NCBI GenBank assembly: GCA_013297985.1
Contig: JAAFIY010000022.1
Location: 1 to 41,976 of the forward strand
Reading direction: 5' to 3'
Length of the DNA stretch: 41,976 nt
From: Comamonadaceae bacterium
GTDB taxonomy: Bacteria > Pseudomonadota > Gammaproteobacteria > Burkholderiales > Burkholderiaceae_C
Shown here piece after piece: positions 16,228-23,522 of the stretch (positions are counted from its first letter, which is position 1; each line of letters begins with the position of its first letter). The notes under the pieces are model-generated. The model was not told the DNA's origin. It did not search any database and saw only the letters and a program-made list of their open reading frames with translations. The position numbers and the translations under genes were made by a program.

Positions 16228-16281
16228 GCTATAAGAATAAGAGCTGCTTAGGCAGTTAAAACGCCGGTTACAGGAGTTTTC
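16228..16281 (+). repeat. Dispersed GCTAT/GCTAC palindromic repeat, copy 4
   Basis: Plus-strand reading: GCTATAAGAATAAGAGC, then TGCTTAGGCAGTTAAAAC and GCCGGTTACAGGAGTTTT. The left stem is degraded, but the TGCTTAGGCAGTTAAA block is identical to copy 1. It lies in the gene-poor stretch upstream of fadD. A 70-codon frame starting at its edge (16282) looks non-coding. Confidence 0.72.
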
Positions 16282-16652
16282 ATGTGCAAGCAGTTACTGC
16301 GGTTGGTACGGGTTGGCCACGTTGCGCGGTGGGTGTACCAAAGCGGCCATTTGAGCCGCCCCCCCAAATCGCATCAGGGAAGCCCCGGGGCCACCGTACT
16401 GCAGCGCGGGCGAGGTGAGGTCAGCGATTGGGCGGTCTGGGGCGTTGCATTCCTACACACCTTGGGGCGCGTCTGGGCCTTTACTGTGCGTTAGGTCACA
16501 CCCACGTCATGGCATCTCGCTTCATGATTGCGTGGTGATGAAAAGGCTTGTTTGAAGCCGTTCATCACCCGTCTTTACAACCCTTGGCGAGACACCCCCA
16601 AAACCGAATCCGCCCCCTTACCCGATGCGCACCCCGCACCACGGAGCAGCCC
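16282..16652. other. Gene-poor stretch with a long imperfect hairpin
   Basis: I see no convincing gene here. The only notable structure is at 16534-16569: GGTGATGAA pairs with TTCATCACC (9 bp) around an inner GGCTT/AAGCC (5 bp) separated by small bulges, with loop GTTTG. There is no T run after it on either strand, so it does not look like an intrinsic terminator. It lies about 85 bp before a small predicted gene and could be a leader structure, an operator or a small RNA stem. Confidence 0.5.
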
Positions 16653-16928
16653 ATGTACTCAAACGCTTTTCAACCGCAGTTTCAACCCACCGGCCGTGGC
16701 GTGAGTGCGTTGGGCGTGGCCGCAGCGCTGGGCATGGGGGCTTCAGGGCGCGGGCGTGGCACGGCCCGCATGGCGGCCTGGGTGCCTTCGGTGGTGCAGC
16801 GCGCGCCTTTGGCGCATGAGGTGCCCAGCTTGCGCCAAGTGGCCTTGGCAGACCGCGCCGTGCCCAGCGCGGCTGCGCTCGATGCGATGAGCCCCGACGA
16901 GCGCGCGCGTTTGTTGGGTGAGTGGTAG
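16653..16928 (+). CDS. Small hypothetical protein
   Basis: 91 residues starting MYSNAFQPQFQPTGRG, with GGAG six bases before the ATG. The middle is Gly/Ala/Arg-rich (GVAAALGMGASGRGRGTARM), and the C-terminal half is rich in hydrophobic and charged residues and ends SPDERARLLGEW, a plausible short helix. There is no signal peptide, clear membrane segment or known domain that I recognise. The frame stays open upstream to 16548, but those codons have no ribosome site. It is convergent with the next gene, 23 bp away. Coding status is likely but unproven. Confidence 0.45.
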   Translation: MYSNAFQPQFQPTGRGVSALGVAAALGMGASGRGRGTARMAAWVPSVVQRAPLAHEVPSLRQVALADRAVPSAAALDAMSPDERARLLGEW

Positions 16929-16951
16929 CAGCCCAGGCGCTTGGCGCGGCC

Positions 16952-18175
16952 TTAGGCCGCCGCATCCGGCAAGTGGATGCCTTGAGGCCCCGCAGCCAGT
17001 GGGCGCGGGGCTTCTCGGGTGGCGTCAATGCAGCCCCCTTCGGCATACACCCCCTTGGGATCGCGCAGGCGCAGCATGCGGGCGGCTACCCGGCGCAATT
17101 CGTCGGGCTTAGACAGGGTCTGCGCCACCTTGGCTTCCACGACGGTCTCATCCATCTGCAGTTCGCCTGCGGCGTCGGTGACCACGCCGTCGCGCCAGTG
17201 GTAGATCTCTAGCGCTTTGGACAGCAGTGAAAAGGGCGCGTTTTGTGTCCAAAAGTTGCTGAACAAGCCGCCGCCCAAGTACACCACCCACGAACCCTCA
17301 AACCCAGTGACATCGGCCGAATGGGTGTCGGGGTTGCGAAACCACAAGCGGTCGCCAGGCACGTAGTAGCCTGCGGGTAGCGGGTCTTCTAGGCTGCCGA
17401 ACTCCGTCAGAAACACATCGTGAAACTGCGCCGAGCGAATGGCGTGCACCCGGCACTGGTGTTGTAGCTGTGCGTAAAACTGGGGCTGGTGGGCGCGGGC
17501 TTCTAGCGCAATGCCCAGCAAGATCACGTATTCCGTGGCGCGGTAGCAAGAAAAGTCGTACAGCCGTCCCGACACTGCGGGCTGCGTGGCGTGCAGCAGG
17601 GCTTCAATCAGATCGCTGTGCGGGTGCAACAAAAAGCCGTGGACTTCGTCGTAGTGCCAGTACGCGGCAGGGCGCTCGGCGGCCTCGGTTTTAAAGGCCA
17701 GCGCTGTGGCCGCACCCGCCTGGGCAATGTGGCGGCGCACCCGCACGCTAGACGCCAGCTCGGCGGCTGATGCAAAGCGCAGCGGGCGGGGGCTGGCCAG
17801 CAGGCTCACCCACACTTCGCGTTCGAGCGCTGCATGGGCGTCTTCGGGCGGCGGCAGCAGGCCTTGCTGCGCATCTGCGGCCAAGCGGCTGGCTAACTCA
17901 AGGGTGCAGCCTGATGGGGTCCAGCGCGCGGCTGACTCAGCTGTCAGCTCCAGCCGCCAGCCGGCGGTGCCGCCAGCGGCGTCGGGCTGCCATTGCACGT
18001 GGGGGGCCAAGCCGTGGGGCGCCAATAGCGGCGTGACTTGGTCGCGAAGTGCGGCGGGTGCTAACTCGTGGCTACCCAAACAGATGCCACCACTGAGCGC
18101 CGGGGTGGGCACTGCAGCCGCCAAGGCAGCGGGCAGATGGCGGTTGAGGTCGGCCCAGGTGGCAGCGGCATCCAT
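16952..18175 (-). CDS. Hypothetical protein with similarity to bacterial transglutaminase Tgl
   Basis: 407 residues, no signal peptide. Residues ~210-330 recall the Bacillus spore transglutaminase Tgl: a Cys-led hydrophobic helix (FSCYRATEYVILLGIALEAR), then PAGYYVPGDRLWFRNPDTHS and FEGSWVVYLGGGLFSNFW, resembling the Tgl blocks of type PGDCxYFKNPD and WQGENVIDLGxG. However, where I recall catalytic Glu and His in Tgl (QGEN, GHGIG) this protein has GSWV and SNFW, so activity is doubtful or uses other residues. The N-terminal half is Ala-rich with no domain I recognise. The assignment is from memory of the motif and is tentative; the gene itself is solid. Confidence 0.5.
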   Translation of the reverse strand: MDAAATWADLNRHLPAALAAAVPTPALSGGICLGSHELAPAALRDQVTPLLAPHGLAPHVQWQPDAAGGTAGWRLELTAESAARWTPSGCTLELASRLAADAQQGLLPPPEDAHAALEREVWVSLLASPRPLRFASAAELASSVRVRRHIAQAGAATALAFKTEAAERPAAYWHYDEVHGFLLHPHSDLIEALLHATQPAVSGRLYDFSCYRATEYVILLGIALEARAHQPQFYAQLQHQCRVHAIRSAQFHDVFLTEFGSLEDPLPAGYYVPGDRLWFRNPDTHSADVTGFEGSWVVYLGGGLFSNFWTQNAPFSLLSKALEIYHWRDGVVTDAAGELQMDETVVEAKVAQTLSKPDELRRVAARMLRLRDPKGVYAEGGCIDATREAPRPLAAGPQGIHLPDAAA

Positions 18176-18244
18176 GGCTAAACACTGTAGCGACGCCCTG
18201 GCGCTAGGCGCAGCGCGGGGGCTTGGGTGCTTTCCCGCAGGACA

Positions 18245-18730
18245 CTAGTTACGAATGCGTTGCACCAAGCTCGTGGTGGAATAGCCCGCCACAAACGGCA
18301 GCGCCAGGGCCTGGCCGCCTTGGCGCATCACCCATTGGGCTTCGGGCAGTTGGGCCATGTCGTAGTCGCCACCTTTGACGATGGTGTCCGGTCGCAGCAG
18401 TTGAATCAGCTCCAAAGGCGTGTCTTCGTCAAATACCGTGACCAAGCTGGCGCTGTCCAAGGCGGCAATCAAGGCGGCGCGGTCGGCTTCGCTGTTCAAG
18501 GGGCGATCAGGCCCTTTGCCCAGGCGGCGGGCCGATGCGTCGGAATTCACCCCCACCACCAAACTGGCGCCCAAACTGCGGGCTTGCGCCAGATAGACCG
18601 CGTGGCCGCGGTGCAGGATGTCAAATACGCCGTTGGTAAAGATCAGGGGGCGCGGCAGGGGGCTGGCCCGCGAAACCAAGGCCGAGCGGCTGCACAATTT
18701 GTCGAGAAAAAGAGGGTCAGCCACCGACAT
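18245..18730 (-). CDS. rfaE2: D-glycero-beta-D-manno-heptose 1-phosphate adenylyltransferase (RfaE2/HldE C-terminal type)
   Basis: 161 residues, a stand-alone nucleotidyltransferase equal to the C-terminal half of HldE. It transfers AMP to heptose-1-phosphate in the ADP-heptose pathway for lipopolysaccharide core. The motif GVFDILHRGH (HxGH at residues 40-43) binds the nucleotide, followed by VVGVNSDASARRLGKGPDRP, with NSEADRAALIAALDSASLV and IVKGGDY further on. Betaproteobacteria usually split HldE into RfaE1 and RfaE2. It is divergent from the HD-GYP-like gene, with 86 bp between them. Confidence 0.9.
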   Translation of the reverse strand: MSVADPLFLDKLCSRSALVSRASPLPRPLIFTNGVFDILHRGHAVYLAQARSLGASLVVGVNSDASARRLGKGPDRPLNSEADRAALIAALDSASLVTVFDEDTPLELIQLLRPDTIVKGGDYDMAQLPEAQWVMRQGGQALALPFVAGYSTTSLVQRIRN

Positions 18731-18816
18731 TTCAAGCCCTCACCGCTATCAAATTGAGAACACGATAGGCATGATGCCATGGCTGCCTTCGCAACCGCTT
18801 TGCCGCAACCGCCACG

Positions 18817-20022
18817 ATGAACCTGATTGAGTTGGATGTCGATTCGCTGCGCCTGGGGACGCCGCTGCCTTTTGCGCTGCGGTCGGTCACTGGCGTGCTG
18901 TTGGCGCGCAAAGGCTATGTGATCGGCTCGCGCAGCGAGTTGGACGTGCTCATTCAGCGCGGCCAAAAGCTCTGCGTGGACGTAGACGAGCAGCAAGAGC
19001 ACCACCGTGCCTATGTCAGCAAGCTCTACGACCTGGTGGCCCAAGACACCAATTTGGGTGACTTGGAAACGGTGAAGATGGCCACCACCGATTTCGTCGC
19101 CCGAGTGGCCGAGCGTCCCCGCTTTCCGGATTGGATCGACTACCAAGAGCGCACCAATAACGCCCTGCGCGGGGCCGACGGCGCCGAAGCCGCCACCCGG
19201 TTTGAAGCGCTGTACGCTGACTTGGCCTACTACACCCAGGCGCAGCCTGACGAAACCCTGCTGAGCCTGCTGTACTTAAGCGGCACCGAAACCCGGCTGT
19301 ACAGCGCCACCCATGCGCTGATCGTGAGCGTGCTGTGCCAACTGGCTGCCAACGACATCTTGCGCTGGTCTGAAGCCGAATGCCGATCAGTGGGCCTGGC
19401 GGCGCTGACGATGAACATCAGCATGACCAGCCTGCAAGACACCTTGAGCTCCCAAACCAACCCGCTGTCGGGCGAGCAGATGCGCTTAATTGAGCAGCAC
19501 CCACTGCGCTCGGCTGCCATGCTCAAGACCATGGGCGTGACCGATGCACTGTGGCTAGAAGCGGTGGCCCTGCACCATTCGCGCACCACCGGCCCCTTGG
19601 CCGACAAAACACCTGCCCAACGGCTGGCGCGGCTGATTCAGCGCGCCGACAGCTTCACGGCACGCTTGTCGCCCCGCGCTACGCGGGCGCCCATGGGCAG
19701 TACGCAGGCCATGCAAGCCAGTTACTTTGATGAGCTCAAGCAAGTTGATGAAGCCGGTGCCGCCTTGATCAAGGCCGTAGGCGTGTACCCGCCCGGCTCA
19801 TTCGTGCGTTTGGTCACCAACGAAGTGGCCATTGTGTTGAAACGGGGCACCAACACCACCACGCCCAAGGTGGCCAGTGTGCTCAACCGGCAGGGCATGT
19901 CGATGCTCGAGCCCATCGTGCGCGACACCGGATTTCCCAACTACAAAATCACGGCGCCCGTGTCACGGCGCGAGGTGAAGCTGCAATTGCAGCTTCACAA
20001 GTTTGTGCAGTTGGTGGCCTGA
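18817..20022 (+). CDS. Degenerate HD-GYP-type domain protein
   Basis: 401 residues, soluble. An N-terminal ~50-residue segment (GTPLPFALRSVTGVLLARKG) resembles the small beta domain preceding HD-GYP domains. Residues ~150-300 align with HD-GYP phosphodiesterases that degrade cyclic di-GMP: SATHALIVSVLCQLAA (His166), GLAALTMNISM where the HD pair and GK should be, QHPLRSAAML (His228), and ALHHSR where HHE is usual. The HD dyad is replaced by Met-Asn and no GYP is present, so it has probably lost hydrolysis and may be a sensor or binding protein. The C-terminus (GSFVRLVTNEVAIVLKRG) matches the tail found after many HD-GYP domains. Confidence 0.8.
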   Translation: MNLIELDVDSLRLGTPLPFALRSVTGVLLARKGYVIGSRSELDVLIQRGQKLCVDVDEQQEHHRAYVSKLYDLVAQDTNLGDLETVKMATTDFVARVAERPRFPDWIDYQERTNNALRGADGAEAATRFEALYADLAYYTQAQPDETLLSLLYLSGTETRLYSATHALIVSVLCQLAANDILRWSEAECRSVGLAALTMNISMTSLQDTLSSQTNPLSGEQMRLIEQHPLRSAAMLKTMGVTDALWLEAVALHHSRTTGPLADKTPAQRLARLIQRADSFTARLSPRATRAPMGSTQAMQASYFDELKQVDEAGAALIKAVGVYPPGSFVRLVTNEVAIVLKRGTNTTTPKVASVLNRQGMSMLEPIVRDTGFPNYKITAPVSRREVKLQLQLHKFVQLVA

Positions 20023-20026
20023 ACCT

Positions 20027-20878
20027 TCAAGCTGCTGCGGTGGGTGGCGCCACCCGCAGCGTCATTTCTTTGCGAAAGCGGTTGAGCTCTTGCACCGACT
20101 GAAAGCTGCGCTCCATGAGCAGGCTCATGTTGTGCAGGATGCGGTCCACCACCTTGGTTTCCCACACCGCGTCAAAGCGGATTTGGCTGTCTAGCCATTG
20201 CTCGAGCCACTCGGGGTTGGGCAGGCGGCTTTGGATGGTGTCGCGCGGGAACAGCGCCTTGTTCACATGCAAGTTGGTGGGGTGCAGCGCTTGCGCGGTG
20301 CGCCGCGCGCTGGCCATCAACACGCCCACCTTGGCAAAAGCGGCGCGGGCTTCGTCGCCAAACTGGCCAATGGCGCGCTTCATGTAGCGCAGGTAGGCGC
20401 CGCCGTGGCGGGCCTCGTCTTGGCTCAGGGTTTGGTAGATGTGCTTGATGACCGGCTCGGTGTGCCATTCGGCGGCGCGGCGATACCAGTGGTTCAGCCG
20501 GATTTCGCCGCAGAAGTGCAGCATCAGCGTCTCAAGGGCCGGGGCGGGGTCAAATTCAAAGCGGATGTCGTGCAGCTCTTGTTCGCTGGGCACCAGGTCG
20601 GGCCGAAAGCGCCGCAGGTATTCCATCAGCACCAGCGAATGTTTTTGCTCTTCAAAGAACCAGATCGACATGAAGGCTGAAAAGTCGCTGTCGCCCCGGT
20701 TGTCACGCAAAAACATCTCGGTGGCGGGCAGCGCCGCCCACTCGGTGATGGCGTTCATCTTGATGGTCTGCGCCTGCTCGTCAGACAGTTGCGATGCATC
20801 GAACGTGGCCCATGGAATGTCTTTTTCCATGTCCCAGCGGACGGCTTCGAGTTGCTTGAAAAGTTCGGGGTACAGCAT
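20027..20878 (-). CDS. Ferritin-like diiron protein (acyl-ACP desaturase-like)
   Basis: 283 residues. Carboxylate/His pairs for a diiron site are visible: the Glu in ITEWAALPATEMFL, EEQKH (ExxH), CGEIRLNHWYRRAAEWH and DEARH (ExxH-type) in the fourth helix. The arrangement fits the ferritin-like fold of acyl-ACP desaturases or related oxygenases. I chose the ATG at 20878, nine bases after AGGG; the frame remains open upstream to 21076 without family-like sequence. It is divergent from the lipid-modification operon starting at 21175, and the large palindrome at 21088-21121 lies between them, so shared regulation is plausible. Its substrate is unknown. Confidence 0.82.
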   Translation of the reverse strand: MLYPELFKQLEAVRWDMEKDIPWATFDASQLSDEQAQTIKMNAITEWAALPATEMFLRDNRGDSDFSAFMSIWFFEEQKHSLVLMEYLRRFRPDLVPSEQELHDIRFEFDPAPALETLMLHFCGEIRLNHWYRRAAEWHTEPVIKHIYQTLSQDEARHGGAYLRYMKRAIGQFGDEARAAFAKVGVLMASARRTAQALHPTNLHVNKALFPRDTIQSRLPNPEWLEQWLDSQIRFDAVWETKVVDRILHNMSLLMERSFQSVQELNRFRKEMTLRVAPPTAAA

Positions 20879-21087
20879 GTGGGGCATCCCTGTGGGCCGC
20901 CGTATGGCCGCCCTAGTTAGCCTTCCATTGTAGGAAGCCCCCCTGACAAGTCGTTCGCAAGGCCCTAGGCCATTCGGGGCCCAGGGCCATCTCGGTGCGC
21001 TGTTGTCCCTGTAGACCCTGACGGCGATCAGCCGCCAGCGCCGCACTGCGGCCAAGCAGTATCCCCAGCAGCGCACTCAACTATTCA

Positions 21088-21121
21088 GACTGAGCAGTTC
21101 ACTTATCTGAACTGCTCAGTC
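21088..21121. promoter_or_regulatory. Large perfect palindrome, probable operator
   Basis: Two 14-bp arms, GACTGAGCAGTTCA and TGAACTGCTCAGTC, are perfect reverse complements around the 6-bp centre CTTATC. It lies 53 bp before the ATG of the amine oxidase gene and 209 bp before the divergent diiron protein gene. No T run follows on either strand, so I favour a dimeric or tetrameric repressor site over a terminator. No regulator gene is adjacent. Confidence 0.6.
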
Positions 21122-21174
21122 ACAATGCGACCAGACGGTTGTTTCTTTCCCTGCATCTTGCCCAAGGTTGACCC

Positions 21175-22647
21175 ATGCACCCTGTGGACACCCACGCCAT
21201 CGCCTCCAGCCCCCATGCCCGGCCGCAGCCCGGGGCTCGGGTGCGGGTGGCCGTGGTTGGGTCAGGCATTTCGGGCTTGGCGGTGGCGCATCGTTTGCGT
21301 GCGCACGCTGACGTCACCTTGTTTGAAGCGGGTGACTACTTTGGCGGCCACACCCACACGGTCGATGTCACGCTGCCGACCCCGAAGGGCTCGGTCACCC
21401 ACGGCGTGGACACCGGGTTCTTGGTCTACAACGAGCGCACCTATCCCAACCTGATCGCGCTGTTCGACGAATTGGGCATTGAACGTGCCAAGTCCGACAT
21501 GTCGTTCAGCGTGCAGGTGCCCGACGGCTTTGGGCCAGGCCGCCCCTTGATGTGGAGTGGTCGCACCCTGGGCAGCGTGTTTGCCCAGCGCGGCAACCTG
21601 CTGCGCCCCCGCTTTTGGCGCATGTTGGCGGATTTGCTGCGCTTTAACCGCCTCACCACCCAACTGGCAGCCAGCGGGGCTGAGGCGCAGTTGCAGCAGC
21701 CCCTGGGCGAATGGCTTCAGGCCAACCGCTTTTCGCGCGAATTTCGCGACTGGTATTTCTTGCCCATGATCGGCTGCATCTGGAGCTGTCCCACCGACCA
21801 GATGCTGGCCTTTCCGGTGGCCACCATGGTGCGCTTTTGTCATAACCACGGGCTGCTGCAGATCACGGGCCGCCCTCAGTGGTGGACGGTCACCGGCGGC
21901 GGGCGCCACTATGTCCAAGCCATCGTGGCGGGTTTGAGCGACGCACGTCTGAACACGCCCGTGCAGCGCATTGAGCGCCACGCCAGCGGCGTTTGGGTGC
22001 ACAGCCAGCGTGGCCGCGAAGACTTTGACGAAGTGGTCTTGGCCACCCACTCCGACCAATCCTTGCGCCTGCTGGCCGATGCCGCCCCTGCCGAGCGCCG
22101 AGTGCTGGGCGCCGTGCGCTACCAGCCCAATGTGGCGGTGCTGCACACCGATGCTGCCGTGCTGCCTGCGGACCGCAGCGCCTGGGCCGCCTGGAACTAC
22201 GAACGCGCCAGCGACGAAGGCACCGAGCGTGGCCGGGTGTGCCTGCACTACCTCCTCAACATGCTGCAACCGCTGCCCTTTGAGCAGCCGGTGGTGGTTT
22301 CTTTGAACCCGGTGGCGCCAATTGACCCCACCCAAGTGCTGGGCCGTTTTGAATACGCCCACCCGGTGTTTGATGGCGCCGCCATTGCCGCTCAGCAGCG
22401 CCTGCCCAGCCTGCAAGGCCAACACCACACCTGGTTTTGCGGCGCCTGGACGGGCTACGGCTTTCATGAAGACGGCCTGAAATCTGGCTTGGCCGTGGTG
22501 GCCGGCTTGCGCCAGCGATACGGTTGGCCCGATGCTACAAAAAACGTAGCTACCTCGGCAGATAAAAAGGGCGCAGCAGGCCTTTTTGATGCGTCAACAT
22601 CCGGCGTGGCAGCGCCCCGTCCTGCAGGTGCGCAGGTGGCGGCGTGA
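21175..22647 (+). CDS. FAD/NAD(P)-binding amine oxidase-family protein
   Basis: 490 residues, a flavin-dependent amine-oxidase/desaturase-like protein. The dinucleotide motif VVGSGISGLAVAHRL is followed by DVTLFEAGDYFGGHTHTVDV, which places the FAD ribose, and GVDTGFLVYNERTYPNL is typical of the group that co-occurs with DUF1365 and Cfa-like methyltransferases. WFCGAWTGYGFHEDGLKSGL near the C-terminus is the closing FAD-binding segment. After it, from about residue 453, the C-terminus is encoded by a dispersed repeat (ATKNVATSADKKGAAGLF) plus a low-complexity tail. First gene of an eight-gene operon; its stop overlaps the DUF1365 gene. Confidence 0.9.
   Translation: MHPVDTHAIASSPHARPQPGARVRVAVVGSGISGLAVAHRLRAHADVTLFEAGDYFGGHTHTVDVTLPTPKGSVTHGVDTGFLVYNERTYPNLIALFDELGIERAKSDMSFSVQVPDGFGPGRPLMWSGRTLGSVFAQRGNLLRPRFWRMLADLLRFNRLTTQLAASGAEAQLQQPLGEWLQANRFSREFRDWYFLPMIGCIWSCPTDQMLAFPVATMVRFCHNHGLLQITGRPQWWTVTGGGRHYVQAIVAGLSDARLNTPVQRIERHASGVWVHSQRGREDFDEVVLATHSDQSLRLLADAAPAERRVLGAVRYQPNVAVLHTDAAVLPADRSAWAAWNYERASDEGTERGRVCLHYLLNMLQPLPFEQPVVVSLNPVAPIDPTQVLGRFEYAHPVFDGAAIAAQQRLPSLQGQHHTWFCGAWTGYGFHEDGLKSGLAVVAGLRQRYGWPDATKNVATSADKKGAAGLFDASTSGVAAPRPAGAQVAA
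22534..22587 (+). repeat. Dispersed GCTAC palindromic repeat, copy 5 (in frame in the amine oxidase gene)
   Basis: GCTACAAAAAACGTAGC, then TACCTCGGCAGATAAAAAG and GGCGCAGCAGGCCTTTTTG. It lies inside the amine oxidase gene with GCT as codon 454, giving ATKNVATSADKKGAAGLF. The other two forward frames contain stops. The insertion falls just after the conserved C-terminal FAD motif, so it extends the protein rather than breaking it. Confidence 0.85.
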
Positions 22648-23486
22648 ACGCGACCGCAACGGCCAGTCAAGCGCCAGCGCCCGAGGCGCGCCGCATGCCG
22701 CACGCACCGGCTGTGGCGCAGATTGCCCAAGGGGTGGTGCGCCACACCCGGCTGCGCCCGGCACACCACGCCTTTGCCTACCCCACCTTGTTTGTGCTGC
22801 TGCCCATGCACACCCTGCACGCCCAGCCGCCTGAAGGCTTGGCGCTCAACCGCTGGGGCCGCATGGCTTTTTTTGATGCCGACCACGGCGACGGCCGCAG
22901 CCCCGACGCCGGTGGCGCCCTGGGCTGGCTGCGCGAATTGCTGCAAGCCCAAGGCATCACCGATGCAGACGGCGCCATTTGGCTGCAGTGTTATCCGCGC
23001 ATGTGGGGCTATGCCTTCAAGCCAGTGAGCTTTTGGTACTGCGAACGCGCCAGCGGCACCTTGCGTGCCGTGGTGGTGGAAGTCAACAACACCTTTGGTG
23101 AACGGCACTGCTATTTGCTTGATTCGCCGGTGGAAGGCGCCGAGCAGACGGCCGCCAAGGTGTTTCACGTGTCGCCGTTTTGCCCGGTGCAGGGCACGTA
23201 TCGCTTTCGGTTTTTGCGCGCGCTGCAGCGCACTGACGCGCAACAGCCACCTCGGGTGGTGGTGCGCATTGACTACGACGACGCGGTGGGCCCGCTCATC
23301 CTCACCAGCGTCAGCGGTGAGCTGCAGCCTCTCACCGCCGGCAGCGCGCGCCAGGCTTTAAGCCGCTTTGTGTGGATGACGGTGGGCGTGATCGCCCGCA
23401 TCCATTGGCAAGCGGTGCGCTTGTGGTTAAAGCGCGTGCCGTTTTTCACCAAGCCCGCGCCGCCGACCGAATTTTTGACCCGCTGA
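22644..23486 (+). CDS. DUF1365 family protein
   Basis: 280 residues. Family features include VVRHTRLRPAHHAFAYPTLF at the start, a central MWGYAFKPVSFWYCE, VVVEVNNTFGERHCYLL, KVFHVSPFCPVQGTYRFRF and a final hydrophobic segment RFVWMTVGVIARIHWQAVRL. The start overlaps the amine oxidase stop (GTG/ATGA-type coupling), so the two are co-translated. DUF1365 proteins nearly always sit between an amine-oxidase-like flavoprotein and a Cfa-like methyltransferase; the biochemical role is not established. Confidence 0.92.
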   Translation: MNATATASQAPAPEARRMPHAPAVAQIAQGVVRHTRLRPAHHAFAYPTLFVLLPMHTLHAQPPEGLALNRWGRMAFFDADHGDGRSPDAGGALGWLRELLQAQGITDADGAIWLQCYPRMWGYAFKPVSFWYCERASGTLRAVVVEVNNTFGERHCYLLDSPVEGAEQTAAKVFHVSPFCPVQGTYRFRFLRALQRTDAQQPPRVVVRIDYDDAVGPLILTSVSGELQPLTAGSARQALSRFVWMTVGVIARIHWQAVRLWLKRVPFFTKPAPPTEFLTR

Positions 23487-23522
23487 ACACTTTCGTTTTT
23501 TGTTGCTGCTGAACTTACGCCC

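Noticed and set aside
16282..16494. 70-codon frame starting at the edge of a repeat copy
   Set aside because: Its composition is unlike a protein, no ribosome site precedes it apart from repeat sequence, and no family is recognisable.
18768..18778. GGCAT-G-ATGCC palindrome between rfaE2 and the HD-GYP-like gene
   Set aside because: Only five-bp arms and no regulator to connect with it.
21262..22467. Long open frame of 401 codons on the minus strand
   Set aside because: Antisense shadow of the amine oxidase gene; no domain motif and biased composition.
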